Made by a program: the position numbers and the translations under genes
Source: Cytophagales bacterium
Lineage (GTDB): Bacteria; Bacteroidota; Bacteroidia; Cytophagales; Cyclobacteriaceae
Assembly: GCA_025358885.1 (NCBI GenBank)
Contig: JANYHW010000132.1
Coordinates: 21,524 to 85,523 of the forward strand
DNA length: 64,000 bases
Direction: 5' to 3'
Notes under the pieces: generated by a model
Database searches by the model: none
What the model saw: only the letters and a program-made list of their open reading frames with translations
Told to the model about the DNA's origin: nothing
Part shown: positions 37,229 through 46,053 of the stretch, in pieces
Position numbering within the stretch: the first letter of the stretch is position 1
How the letters are laid out: the number at the start of each line of letters is the position of its first letter

Positions 37229-38455
37229 TTAGTTGGTTGTTTTATTTGAACGCAATAGAAATAAGAATCCGATCAGAAATACAGCGGAAAAGGTAAATAA
37301 AGAGTTCCCATATCCACCCAGGACCGTCACCCAGGCTCCTACAAAAAAGACTGCGGCAGCGGTGAAGAACCTTCCCACATTGAAACAAAATCCCGTTGCC
37401 GTTGCCCGGATGGATACTGGAAAAAGTAAGGGAATATACACAGACAACAATCCCTGGCTAATGCCGAACATAAGTGCAAGGAATACCAGTTCTATTATGG
37501 TGATTGCGCCAAAGGTGGTGTTCATTTTGAACAGCAGGAAGGATAAGATAAAACATCCCGAAAAGCACACCAGCATCGCTTTGCGCGTACCAAGCGCATT
37601 GGAGACCCAACCGGACATAAAGCCTCCACTGAGTCCACCCGCACCTAACAGCATCATGCTAAGCCCTCGCTCGTCCTGTCCATCCGAAGTCGTCAATAAG
37701 CTTTGTACCCACGTTGGCACCCATGAAAAAATTGCCCATAAACCAATGAGCATTGACCCGAAAATGACCGATCCGTTCAACAAGTCGGTCTGATGCATGC
37801 GAACTGTACTTTTGCTTCCTTTGGGGGCTGTAAATGATACTTTCCATTTTTGAGATTCTCTCAACAACCAAAAGGAAATGATCCCAAGTGTTAGTGGAAG
37901 TATTCCCACCATGAATCCCTGACGCCAACCAGATACAAAATAATTGACTGCCCCTGATGAAAATATTCCCACAGGAAAGCCAATAGAAAGAAGGCCGATA
38001 AACACCGCCCTGGATTTTTCCGGCCAGGCCTCGGATAGAAGTGTAGTGTTTATCACCAGGACACCTCCTACGCCAAAGCCGCAGAAGAATTGAAAAAATA
38101 ATATTATTTCCCATGAGGGCGCAAAACCCTTGAGCATGGTGAAGAGGCCGTACATGCTCACGGCCAGCGCCAGGGATTTAGCCCGGCCAATCCGGTCTCC
38201 AATCATACCCCACACAAAACCCCCAATGGCCCAGCCCACGAAGTAGAGTGAATTGATGTAAGCGCCAACGTCGTTAAGTCGCGCATTATCCACTTGTCCC
38301 AACAAATCCCTTACCACCACAGGCAGATACACCGACATCAACGTTGACGCTGTGCCTCCCAGTACATTGCCCAGAAAGCAAATGGTAAACAACAACCAAT
38401 GGTATGCATCTACTTTCTCTTCAGAAATTGATAATTCTGGACTGGAGGCCGACAT
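37229..38455 (-). CDS. MFS transporter
   Basis: A 408-residue, 12-helix major facilitator. The loop 2-3 motif GMIGDRIGRAKSLALAVSMY and the equivalent in the second half (SGWVSNALGTRKAMLVCF) are present. Overall pattern is closest to the aromatic acid:H+/sialate-type symporters, but the ligand is unknown. AhpD-like genes flank it on both sides (20 and 2 bases away). Confidence 0.88.
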   Translation of the reverse strand: MSASSPELSISEEKVDAYHWLLFTICFLGNVLGGTASTLMSVYLPVVVRDLLGQVDNARLNDVGAYINSLYFVGWAIGGFVWGMIGDRIGRAKSLALAVSMYGLFTMLKGFAPSWEIILFFQFFCGFGVGGVLVINTTLLSEAWPEKSRAVFIGLLSIGFPVGIFSSGAVNYFVSGWRQGFMVGILPLTLGIISFWLLRESQKWKVSFTAPKGSKSTVRMHQTDLLNGSVIFGSMLIGLWAIFSWVPTWVQSLLTTSDGQDERGLSMMLLGAGGLSGGFMSGWVSNALGTRKAMLVCFSGCFILSFLLFKMNTTFGAITIIELVFLALMFGISQGLLSVYIPLLFPVSIRATATGFCFNVGRFFTAAAVFFVGAWVTVLGGYGNSLFTFSAVFLIGFLFLLRSNKTTN

Positions 38456-38475
38456 AATCTATGAACAAAACGTTT

Positions 38476-39036
38476 TCAATGTTTCTTTAAATGATCATAC
38501 CCATGGGGTAAACGCTCATAACCTTTCGCTATGCGTTCGGCCAGACCTTTATAAAAGTTAGGGTCGGTAGGTGTTACCGTGGAGAGTCCATCCACATACC
38601 GGTTGTACAAGCAGAACAGGGCCGCAATCAATACGGTGTCATGAATTTCGATGTCCGTTGCTCCCATGGCTTTGGCTTTCGTTATTGATTCAGTCGTCAC
38701 GGCTTTACCATTTTTTTGCACAAGGGAGGCGATGGTGAGCAGTGCCTTCATCTTTTCACTTACCGGTGATGACTGAATGTCTGTTTTGATTTTTTGTGTG
38801 GTCTCACACTCACCCAATAACAAATCCGCAGCAGCCGTGTGAGCGGATGTACAAAACCGACATTCATTAGCATGCGAAACGATGGTCGCAATCAGTTCAC
38901 GTTCTCCGGTCGTCAGTGTGGAAGGTCCCCTGAGCAATAACTGTGTTAGGTCGCGAATGGGTTGCGCTGAGTCCTTGCGGTACTCGAGCAGGCCTGTAAT
39001 GCCGGGCAAATGTTCTTCAACAGGTATGTAAGGCAT
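38476..39036 (-). CDS. AhpD-like carboxymuconolactone decarboxylase-family enzyme, copy 3
   Basis: A 186-residue paralogue of copies 1 and 2, with Glu47, Cys59, Cys62 and His66 again at the same numbers (ERELIATIVSH, CRFC, H). The ATG at 39036 gives MPYIPVEEHLPGI, aligned with the starts of the other copies; 36 upstream codons in frame do not match. It is the first enzyme gene of the transporter operon. The C-terminal tail is a little longer and His/Lys-rich (GYDHLKKH). Confidence 0.87.
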   Translation of the reverse strand: MPYIPVEEHLPGITGLLEYRKDSAQPIRDLTQLLLRGPSTLTTGERELIATIVSHANECRFCTSAHTAAADLLLGECETTQKIKTDIQSSPVSEKMKALLTIASLVQKNGKAVTTESITKAKAMGATDIEIHDTVLIAALFCLYNRYVDGLSTVTPTDPNFYKGLAERIAKGYERLPHGYDHLKKH

Positions 39037-39130
39037 AGTTAGAGTTTTGTGTTGCAATAGAAAAATGCTAGAACTGACCGATACGATGTCGGCCCTTAAT
39101 AAAGTAATGTCAGATGATTTGCGGCGGTAT

Positions 39131-39682
39131 CTACGCCATTCCAAATCGCTGTGGGGGATGCACGATGGAGGGGCAATACGATGAGGTAATTTTAGGCAGA
39201 GTTACTTCCTTGACGGCCTTTTGCTCCCAGCCCAGGGCGGAGTGATACAATTCAAAATCAGGTGAGAAGTAATCGATGCTGAGGCTGCTCAATATTTTCA
39301 CACCGGCCGGGCAGTCAACAGGCTTATCGGTAAATGTTTTCACGTAACTGGCAAGTGCCTGGTGCAGCACTTTGCTTTGCTGATCCTTGATGCACACAAT
39401 AAGAAGTGTGTCACCCTGGAGCTTTTGCTTCACCAGCTGAAAGTATTCGCCTTTGAACTCAAATTGACCCTGTACTCTCTGGAATTCCTGGGAACCGGAC
39501 CCATAAGGAACAGACAAAGGAACCTTAATGACCATGGTCTCTGAATTGATATAATTTTCTTCATCAAGCCTTTGAACCATTTCGCGGTTGTTCTGAACTT
39601 GCAGGCCAAGAAATACTCCGTAGTATCCCCAAACATTAAGGAGGAGAAGAATAATAAGCACCATGGAAACAGATTTTCTCAT
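39131..39682 (-). CDS. Single-pass membrane protein of unknown family
   Basis: A 183-residue protein: one N-terminal helix (about 6-24, VSMVLIILLLLNVWGYYGVF), then an extracytoplasmic domain with IKVPLSVPY, FEFKGEYFQLVKQKL and GDTLLIVCIKD, and a tail with HPPQRFG. Two Cys lie in the C-terminal half. The layout recurs in the protein at 54968-55492. The ATG at 39682 is chosen because the helix begins there. It lies 94 bases upstream of copy 3 and may be the first gene of that operon. I cannot assign a function. Confidence 0.7.
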   Translation of the reverse strand: MRKSVSMVLIILLLLNVWGYYGVFLGLQVQNNREMVQRLDEENYINSETMVIKVPLSVPYGSGSQEFQRVQGQFEFKGEYFQLVKQKLQGDTLLIVCIKDQQSKVLHQALASYVKTFTDKPVDCPAGVKILSSLSIDYFSPDFELYHSALGWEQKAVKEVTLPKITSSYCPSIVHPPQRFGMA

Positions 39683-39792
39683 TGCACTCTGTCGAAGATT
39701 GGTCAATCTGAACAAATATCGTCAAGAATCAATCCCCATACAATTTTGGCGTTACCCCATGTCAATTCATGTTAAATCATGATCTTCGTATC

Positions 39793-40821
39793 ATGAGAAT
39801 CGTTATCGCCTCGGTGCTGAGTTGTATGTTGTTGGTCTCCTGTAAAGATTCAGGAGAGAAATGCGCTTTCATCCCGGAGACAAGCTCCGTAAAAATCAAT
39901 CTTCAGTTTGAATCACTTGAGGATTCCTTGCCAGCCATCACCACAAAGCCACAGTTGGTCCATTTTCTCACTATCCATCCGGAAGTGCGTGATCTTTTTT
40001 TTAACCGTCAAAACTATCCAAGTGATTCCGCCTTCATTAATGGACTCTTTGAACGCTTTACCAACCCACACCTTGACACCTTGCTGCAGGAAACACACCG
40101 GGTCTTTGGAAATGGCCATGACCTCAAAAGTGAATTTGAAAAAGCCTTTACCAACCTGAAGTATTATTATCCTGATTTTCAACCTCCGCGAATTCAAACC
40201 GTTATTACCGGTCTTGAAAGTGATTTGTTCGTCAGCGATTCTCTCGTCATTGTTGGGCTTGACTATTTCCTCGGGGAAGGCGCCAAATACCGGCCGAGTA
40301 TGTTTGATTACATGTTGAGGAGATATAATAAGAATTTCATTGTGCCCTCTGTTCTTTTGCTTACGTCTATCGACAGCCGGTTTAATAAAATTGACCTGAA
40401 CGACAAGACTGTTCTCGCCGACATGATTGGATATGGGAAGGCATACTATTTTACGAAAATGATGATGCCCTGCACCCCCGATAGCATTTTGATCGGCTAT
40501 ACAAGAAAAGAAATTGAAGGGTCCCGTGAGTTTGAAAACCTGATCTGGTCAAGACTCGTTGAGGACGAGGTCCTGTATTCCACCAGCCACCTGCTGAAGC
40601 AAACATTTATCTCCGAGCGCCCCAAAACCATTGAGGTAGGTGAGCAATGTCCCGGCCGCATCGGGCAATGGGTCGGTTGGCAAATGGTTAAGAAATATGC
40701 AGAGACCCACCCGGATGTAAATCTCCCTCAATTGATGGAGATGCAGGACGCGTCCAAATTCTTCAAAGATTCGGGGTACAAGCCCCAGGTTGTTAAAGTA
40801 CCGGGGAAAGAGAAAGCCTAA
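39793..40821 (+). CDS. gldB: GldB-like gliding motility lipoprotein
   Basis: A 342-residue lipoprotein with lipobox LVSC (Cys about 19). VGLDYFLGEGAKYRPSMFDY, the RRYNKNFIVPS segment, MIGYGKAYYFTKMMMPCTPDS and IGYTRKEIEGS match GldB, an essential part of gliding in Flavobacterium. ATG 39793 is chosen since the signal peptide starts there. The usual neighbour gldC is not next to it: an MFS gene follows. GldB-like proteins also occur in non-gliding Bacteroidetes, so motility itself is not proven. Confidence 0.85.
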   Translation: MRIVIASVLSCMLLVSCKDSGEKCAFIPETSSVKINLQFESLEDSLPAITTKPQLVHFLTIHPEVRDLFFNRQNYPSDSAFINGLFERFTNPHLDTLLQETHRVFGNGHDLKSEFEKAFTNLKYYYPDFQPPRIQTVITGLESDLFVSDSLVIVGLDYFLGEGAKYRPSMFDYMLRRYNKNFIVPSVLLLTSIDSRFNKIDLNDKTVLADMIGYGKAYYFTKMMMPCTPDSILIGYTRKEIEGSREFENLIWSRLVEDEVLYSTSHLLKQTFISERPKTIEVGEQCPGRIGQWVGWQMVKKYAETHPDVNLPQLMEMQDASKFFKDSGYKPQVVKVPGKEKA

Positions 40822-40943
40822 CGGCTCTATTTCTTTCTCTATTTCTTTTTTGAGTCCTCAAAGTATTCTTCACACGCAGCAACGAATAGGTTCTTCATGA
40901 TGACTATCTTAAAATTGCTACCTAAATTACCAAAAAGAACCTC

Positions 40944-42140
40944 ATGAACTCCTCCTCCTTTATAAAGCTTTCCCTCATGATGCTTCTCCAGTATTTTATC
41001 TGGGGGGCATGGTATGTGACCATGGGGACATACATGTCAGAGTTCCTGCAATCCAGCGGTGTACAAATTGGTGCGGCATACAGTGCACTTGCCATTGCCA
41101 CCATGATCTCTCCATTTTTCATCGGCCTTGTTGCCGATCGGTTCTTCGCTGCGCAACGCATCATGGGAGTACTGCACCTTGCCGGAGCCTTATTGTTATA
41201 CCTCGCCACGACGGTGACCGGCAACACCGCATTCTATTGGGTGATCCTGGTTTATTCCCTCCTCTACATGCCAACGATCGCGCTCAGCAACAGCATTGCT
41301 TTCCACCAGATGACCGACCCCGGCAAACAATTTCCATGGATCCGGGTGTTTGGTACACTGGGATGGATCATCGCCGGGCTCATGATTGGGTTTCTTTCCA
41401 TTGAAAAGACTTCGTCAACTTTTTACATGGCTGCTACAGCCTCCGCCGCGCTTGGGCTCCTTAGCTTTATCTTACCAAGCACACCGCCCAAAGGAAAAGA
41501 TGCAAATGCGTCCGCTTCGGCTGCCCTTGGCACTGATGCATTTGTCCTGTTCAGGGACCGCCCCTACCTTATCTTCTTCATCGCGGCTATTCTCGTTTGT
41601 ATTCCACTCTCCTTTTACTACGGATTCGCCAACGTATTCCTCAACGAGCTCGGTATGGAGAATGCAGCCAGCAAGATGATCCTCGGCCAGGTCTCGGAAG
41701 CTGTTTTTATTCTAGCGATTCCATTCCTGTTCAACAGCATCGGCGTTAAGAAAATGTTGCTGTTGGGCATGGTCGCCTGGATACTGCGTTATGTCTGCTT
41801 CTCTTTTGGAAACATCAACGCCAATCAGTGGATGCTATATGCGGGCATTGTCCTCCACGGCATTTGCTATGATTTCTTCTTTGTCACCGGCTACATGTAC
41901 ACGGAAAAGAAAGCGGGTGAGAAAATCAAAAATGCCGCCCAGGGACTTTTCACTTTTGCCACCTATGGACTGGGTATGTTCATCGGTACCTGGTTTTCAG
42001 GATTCACCACGGAGTATTATACACAAGATGGCGTCCATGATTGGCAACACATCTGGTCGGTGCCGGCATATATCGCAGTTGCCGTGATGATTTATTTTGT
42101 TTTGTTTTTCAGAGAAAAAAAAGAAATTCAAGCGAGTTAA
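40944..42140 (+). CDS. Nucleoside:H+ symporter-family MFS transporter
   Basis: A 398-residue, 12-helix transporter. It starts LSLMMLLQYFIWGAWYVTM, with the W-G-A-W-Y/F signature of the NupG/XapB group, and HQMTDPGKQFPWIRVFGTLG also matches. The Gfo/Idh/MocA gene 72 bases downstream suggests that the substrate is a sugar-like compound or nucleoside that the oxidoreductase handles next, as in other Bacteroidetes clusters. Specificity unknown. Confidence 0.85.
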   Translation: MNSSSFIKLSLMMLLQYFIWGAWYVTMGTYMSEFLQSSGVQIGAAYSALAIATMISPFFIGLVADRFFAAQRIMGVLHLAGALLLYLATTVTGNTAFYWVILVYSLLYMPTIALSNSIAFHQMTDPGKQFPWIRVFGTLGWIIAGLMIGFLSIEKTSSTFYMAATASAALGLLSFILPSTPPKGKDANASASAALGTDAFVLFRDRPYLIFFIAAILVCIPLSFYYGFANVFLNELGMENAASKMILGQVSEAVFILAIPFLFNSIGVKKMLLLGMVAWILRYVCFSFGNINANQWMLYAGIVLHGICYDFFFVTGYMYTEKKAGEKIKNAAQGLFTFATYGLGMFIGTWFSGFTTEYYTQDGVHDWQHIWSVPAYIAVAVMIYFVLFFREKKEIQAS

Positions 42141-42143
42141 ATT

Positions 42144-42195
42144 GTTGTTCGTTGTTCCTTGACCGTTATGCGGTCTCTCACGAATAACGAACAAC
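42144..42195. repeat. Nested inverted repeat between the symporter and oxidoreductase genes
   Basis: GTTGTTCGTT (42144-42153) and AACGAACAAC (42186-42195) are perfect complements. Between them GACCG (42161-42165) and CGGTC (42171-42175) form a second stem with loop TTATG. No T-run follows, so it is not a standard terminator. It could attenuate read-through, stabilise the upstream message or bind a regulator. Confidence 0.6.
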
Positions 42196-42212
42196 CAACA
42201 ACCATAAGGATC

Positions 42213-43403
42213 ATGAACATTTCCATGTTAGGCTCGGGGTTTATCGGGCGCTTTTATGCGGACTCCTTGCAGGGCTACCGAAGCAAGGACAAGGTGGTGA
42301 GCATCTATTCGCGTAAAGAGGACAGCGCCAGAAAATTTGCTGCGGATTATCAAGTTCCCCATGTCACCACTTCGATGGAAGAATCGATTGCCCGCACGGA
42401 GGTTCAGGTGGTGTGCATCGCCCTGCCCAATGACCTGCATGAACAAGCTGTGATGTTGTGCTGCAAACACAAGAAGGCGGTGATCTGTACCAAGCCCCTC
42501 GGGAGAAATGCGGCCGAAGCCATGCGGATGCTTGATGCCGTGGAAAAGGCAGGAATATTTAATGGCTACCTCGAAGACCTGGTATATACGCCCAAGTTCA
42601 TCAAGGCCCATGAAAGCGTCAAAAATGGCGTCCTGGGGAGGATTTTGTGGGCAAAATCGAGAGAGACACACCCAGGTCCGCACAGCGACTGGTTTTGGGA
42701 CATCACCAAGGCAGGAGGTGGTGCCATCATCGACCTGGGTTGTCATTGTGTGGAAATCGCCCGATCATACATCGGCAAAGACATCAAGCCTATGGAGGTC
42801 ATGTGTTGGGCTGATACACAAGTGAAACCTATCGATGCTGAGGATCATGCCATTGGGCTGGTGAAATATGAAAATGGCGCCATCGGGCAGTTTGAAGTGA
42901 GCTGGACTTTTCGAGGTGGATTAGATTTGCGGGATGAAGTAATGGGCACCGAAGGAACGATCTGGATCAACAGTTTTCTTCGAACAGGATTTGAAATGTT
43001 CACCTCGGGCACGGGAGCAGACTATGTTTCCGAGAAATCTGAAAGCAATACCGGGTGGCTGTTCCCTGTTGGGGATGAGTTGAACGAATTGGGATACAAC
43101 CATATGTTCATGGACATGTTTAGTGCCCTGGAGAAGAACATCGCACCGAGAGAGACGTTCTATGACGGCTACGTGGTGAACGCTGTTCTCGACGCGGCAT
43201 ACAAGTCTGCCAAAACAAAACTGTGGGAGCCGGTAAAGCTGGATGTTTGGCGCGGGCGGGTGGGCGTGACAAAAGACAGTCACCTGGTGGAATATGATGC
43301 TGAACATTATTTGATAAAGGAAGAGGTCACTCATTATGGGTCAAGAAAGGTGATCCTCAAGAATAAGAAGACAGGTAGAATTGTGGAGCGGGTGGATGCC
43401 TGA
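42213..43403 (+). CDS. Gfo/Idh/MocA-family oxidoreductase
   Basis: A 396-residue NAD(P)-dependent sugar or polyol dehydrogenase. The N-terminal Rossmann motif is MLGSGFIGRFYADSL; the active-site lysine lies in CTKPLGRN (Thr where most members have Glu, Lys kept), and DLGCHCVEIARSYIG gives the D-x3-H motif. ATG 42213 is preceded by AAGGA. Neighbours are a nucleoside-symporter-like MFS and, further on, a DUF1080 protein, a mix typical of keto-sugar or inositol use. Substrate unknown. Confidence 0.87.
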   Translation: MNISMLGSGFIGRFYADSLQGYRSKDKVVSIYSRKEDSARKFAADYQVPHVTTSMEESIARTEVQVVCIALPNDLHEQAVMLCCKHKKAVICTKPLGRNAAEAMRMLDAVEKAGIFNGYLEDLVYTPKFIKAHESVKNGVLGRILWAKSRETHPGPHSDWFWDITKAGGGAIIDLGCHCVEIARSYIGKDIKPMEVMCWADTQVKPIDAEDHAIGLVKYENGAIGQFEVSWTFRGGLDLRDEVMGTEGTIWINSFLRTGFEMFTSGTGADYVSEKSESNTGWLFPVGDELNELGYNHMFMDMFSALEKNIAPRETFYDGYVVNAVLDAAYKSAKTKLWEPVKLDVWRGRVGVTKDSHLVEYDAEHYLIKEEVTHYGSRKVILKNKKTGRIVERVDA

Positions 43404-43425
43404 CACACAACCCTCTCGCTGCAAG

Positions 43426-43800
43426 ATGACGCCACACGAACAAGATCTGGTCACTATAATCTGCCCGGCCATTCAATCAGGGAAAGTGATCCGGATCTGG
43501 TATCAAAATACTACTTCAGGACTCCAGGATTGGCGGACCGTCGAGCCATACCTGATTGGTTCCTTTCCGAGAAAACATATTCAGCTTTCCGCCTGGTTCC
43601 TGCCCTCCTTAGACCAATCCATGGTTGGACAAAAAGAAGGCTGGAGAACTTATCTGCTTAAGAGTATCTCAGAGGTACAGATCCTGGATGAGATTTTCCC
43701 CGGATTGCGCCTGGATTACGACCCGCTTGGAAATGGAATGAAAGAGATATTCTGCGCTGCTAAAAAACACGCAATTCCTTTCATGAAAATAGCTGAGTAA
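43426..43800 (+). CDS. WYL-domain-like small protein
   Basis: A 124-residue protein with the WYL-type run: GKVIRIWYQNTTSGLQDWRTVEPYLIG split by loops, then LSAWFLP, GWRTYLLKSISEVQILDEIF at lower conservation. No DNA-binding domain is fused to it. ATG 43396 (overlapping the oxidoreductase stop by eight bases) is an alternative start, adding ten residues with no family match. Its last 20 bases overlap the 3' end of the convergent glycosyltransferase gene. Function unknown; WYL domains usually bind a ligand or nucleic acid. Confidence 0.6.
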   Translation: MTPHEQDLVTIICPAIQSGKVIRIWYQNTTSGLQDWRTVEPYLIGSFPRKHIQLSAWFLPSLDQSMVGQKEGWRTYLLKSISEVQILDEIFPGLRLDYDPLGNGMKEIFCAAKKHAIPFMKIAE

Positions 43801-44953
43801 AGGTTTCGCCCAGGATTCTCCTTGAATACCTTTTCTCAGCAAGGGTCCTTGCTGCAAGCTGAAATCTCTTCAACAAGTTTGGATCAGATATAAATGGCAG
43901 AATTTTCTTAACAAAATCTGAAGGCAGCAGCGGGTCAACAAAGATCCCTGTAGCATTCTCCTCCAATTCCTGCCTGATCCATCCACCAAAGTTTATCACA
44001 ATGAGCTTTCCTGCTGCAAGCCCATCAAAATACTTGTTGGGCGAACCTGTTTCCAATATGGGAACGTTTTTATAAGACACGAAAACGGCATCCGTCACAT
44101 TCAAAATTTCTTTCACCCCATCGCGATTGACGGAGTCAATGAACGAAAGGTTTTGAAGCTCAAGTTTCCGGGCTTGTTCATACAGGGCTTCCCTCATCGC
44201 ACCATCGCCACAAATGATGAAGTGTATAGCAAGGCCCGTCTTTTGTGTTTCGTTTGCACAGGATAGCAAATGGTTGAGACCGTTGGCGAGTCCGAAGGCC
44301 CCAACATAGGACACAACAAATTTTCCACTCGTACCAAATTTTTTCTCGAGGGCCGGCTCTTTAACATCAGGAACAAAAAAATCACAATCAGCCATATTCG
44401 GAATCAAATGAACCGTATTGCCCGGCACCTTTTCCTTGATGGATAATTGAATCGATGGAGAAAGGGCCACAATGGCTTCCGCTGACCGGTAAATGGATTT
44501 CTCAAGACGAAACAGTAGCCTTTGAAAATACCGATTCCGGACAAAATCCAATTGAATGGGTGCATCCGGCCATAAATCGCCCACTTCAAAAATAAATTTC
44601 AATCCATGCCTGAATTTGAGCCAGCGAGCAATTAGTCCAACAGTTAGCGGAACAGAAATGGCGTAGCAGACGTCAAAATCCCGGAACCGATATGTCCGTT
44701 TCGCTGAAAGAACGACGAAAGAAATAAATGCCCAGGTCCTGGCGTAAAAACCAAATCGATTGTTGTACGCGATTGGCAGGTAATGGACCTCAATGCCTTC
44801 CACATTTTCAACACGCCCCACACCCCCATGCGAAGAAGTAATCATCACTACCCGGTGGCCTTTGTTCACCAGGGCTTTGGCAAGATAGTACGATCGGATT
44901 GCCCCTCCGCTCATGGGGGTTTTGAAGTGCTGATGAAGTATCAGAATTCTCAC
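43781..44953 (-). CDS. Glycosyltransferase family 4 protein
   Basis: A 390-residue GT-B enzyme. N-terminal domain: ILILHQHFKTPMSGGAIRSY, FEVGDLWPDAPIQ; C-terminal donor domain: VVSYVGAFGLANGLNHLL, ICGDGAMREAL and the E-x7-E-like segment PILETGSPNKYFDGLAAGKL. The pattern is like WbuB-type L-fucosamine or related transferases that build surface polysaccharide. It is alone, not in the nucleotide-sugar operon at 4-8.5 kb. Confidence 0.9.
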   Translation of the reverse strand: MRILILHQHFKTPMSGGAIRSYYLAKALVNKGHRVVMITSSHGGVGRVENVEGIEVHYLPIAYNNRFGFYARTWAFISFVVLSAKRTYRFRDFDVCYAISVPLTVGLIARWLKFRHGLKFIFEVGDLWPDAPIQLDFVRNRYFQRLLFRLEKSIYRSAEAIVALSPSIQLSIKEKVPGNTVHLIPNMADCDFFVPDVKEPALEKKFGTSGKFVVSYVGAFGLANGLNHLLSCANETQKTGLAIHFIICGDGAMREALYEQARKLELQNLSFIDSVNRDGVKEILNVTDAVFVSYKNVPILETGSPNKYFDGLAAGKLIVINFGGWIRQELEENATGIFVDPLLPSDFVKKILPFISDPNLLKRFQLAARTLAEKRYSRRILGETFTQLFS

Positions 44954-45065
44954 CTTGCAAAGAAAGGGAAAAGAGATTGATGCGTATCGAAGAATTTAAT
45001 TCATGCAGAACCTATTATTTTGCTGATAGTTTCAATACCCAAGAATTCGAAAACCGACAATAATC

Positions 45066-45662
45066 ATGAAGTTCATAACAACATTTGCCGCCCTGATAGT
45101 TTTTTGCTCAGTGAGCCCTGCCCAGTCGCCAATCGCACTTCTGAACGGCCACGACCTGACTGGCTGGAAAATTTATGGCACCGAAAAATGGTACATGGAC
45201 AATGGTGAGCTCGTGTGTGAAAGTGGTCCAGACAAGCAATATGGATACTTAGCTACCGAAAAGGAATACCGTGACTTTGAATTGACCCTGCAGTTTAAGC
45301 AGGAATCGAATGGCAACAGTGGTGTGTTTTTCCATTGCTCGATTGAAGGAACCAAAGTCACGGGGTGGCAGGCCGAAGTGGCTCCGCTCAATCATCACAC
45401 TGGCGGAATATATGAATCCTACGGACGCGGCTGGCTTATCCAACCATCCCAGGACAAGGAAAAGGTATTGAAAGAAGGAAAATGGAATGATATGAAGGTT
45501 CTGGTGCAGGGAGGCAAGGTTTCTACCTGGCTCAATGATGTAGAAATGGTTACACTGGATGATGCGCAAATCGGTTCACACGGCGGCAAAATTGCACTGC
45601 AAATACATGATAGCGGCGGAGTTAAAGTTAGTTGGCGAAAAATTTACCTGATTGAACGTTGA
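45066..45662 (+). CDS. Secreted DUF1080 (3-keto-disaccharide hydrolase) protein
   Basis: A 198-residue exported protein of the LamG-like DUF1080 fold. The signal peptide is cleaved after SPA, leaving Gln. LLNGHDLTGWKIYG, ELTLQFKQESNGNSGVFFHC, and WNDMKVLVQGGKVSTWLNDV followed by GGKIALQIHDSGGVKVSWRKI match the family, some members of which cleave 3-keto-glucosides. The Gfo/Idh/MocA dehydrogenase nearby may act on the same keto-sugar route. Confidence 0.88.
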   Translation: MKFITTFAALIVFCSVSPAQSPIALLNGHDLTGWKIYGTEKWYMDNGELVCESGPDKQYGYLATEKEYRDFELTLQFKQESNGNSGVFFHCSIEGTKVTGWQAEVAPLNHHTGGIYESYGRGWLIQPSQDKEKVLKEGKWNDMKVLVQGGKVSTWLNDVEMVTLDDAQIGSHGGKIALQIHDSGGVKVSWRKIYLIER

Positions 45663-45756
45663 TTGTCTAGGTCCAATGTGCATCCACAACATGGCTTTGA
45701 GGAATGTTTTCAATTGATTCATGTTCGAATGTGTTGGAGATATGAGGCATCAAGGA

Positions 45757-45798
45757 ATAAAAAACAACTGAGCCGGCAATAATGCCTACCCAGTTGTT
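45757..45798 (-). terminator. Terminator of the second sigma-factor operon
   Basis: On the minus strand AACAACTG and CAGTTGTT pair, with inner GGCA/TGCC around loop ATAA (internal loops of four bases), then TTTTTTATT follows. It lies 19 bases after the stop of the 78-residue protein. Confidence 0.75.
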
Positions 45799-45816
45799 GA
45801 GATGGTGCGACGACGG

Positions 45817-46053
45817 TTATTGTTTTACTTCCAGGCCTTGGACGTATCGAATAATATTCGCTACTGCCGCCGGGGAAGGTTCAAGCTGCGCTTTGTCTAT
45901 GCTATTTTTTGTAAGCAGCAGCTCCCGATAATGCAATTGCAATTCCGGGTCAAAGGACAACACACGGCTAATCTCCTGTGCTGCCTCCTCGGTGGTCTCG
46001 TGGTAGATAAACCTGATCAGGTCGTTTTGGGTAAACGTTTTCGTCATAGGCAT
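45817..46053 (-). CDS. Small protein overlapping the sigma-factor gene
   Basis: A 78-residue soluble protein, mildly acidic and helical (TQNDLIRFIYHETTEEAAQE). Its first 86 bases overlap the 3' end of the sigma gene in another frame. A coding sequence seems real because of the length, composition and terminator just behind it. It may modulate the sigma factor or act as a small adaptor, but I recognise no family. M3 is an alternative start. Confidence 0.55.
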   Translation of the reverse strand: MPMTKTFTQNDLIRFIYHETTEEAAQEISRVLSFDPELQLHYRELLLTKNSIDKAQLEPSPAAVANIIRYVQGLEVKQ

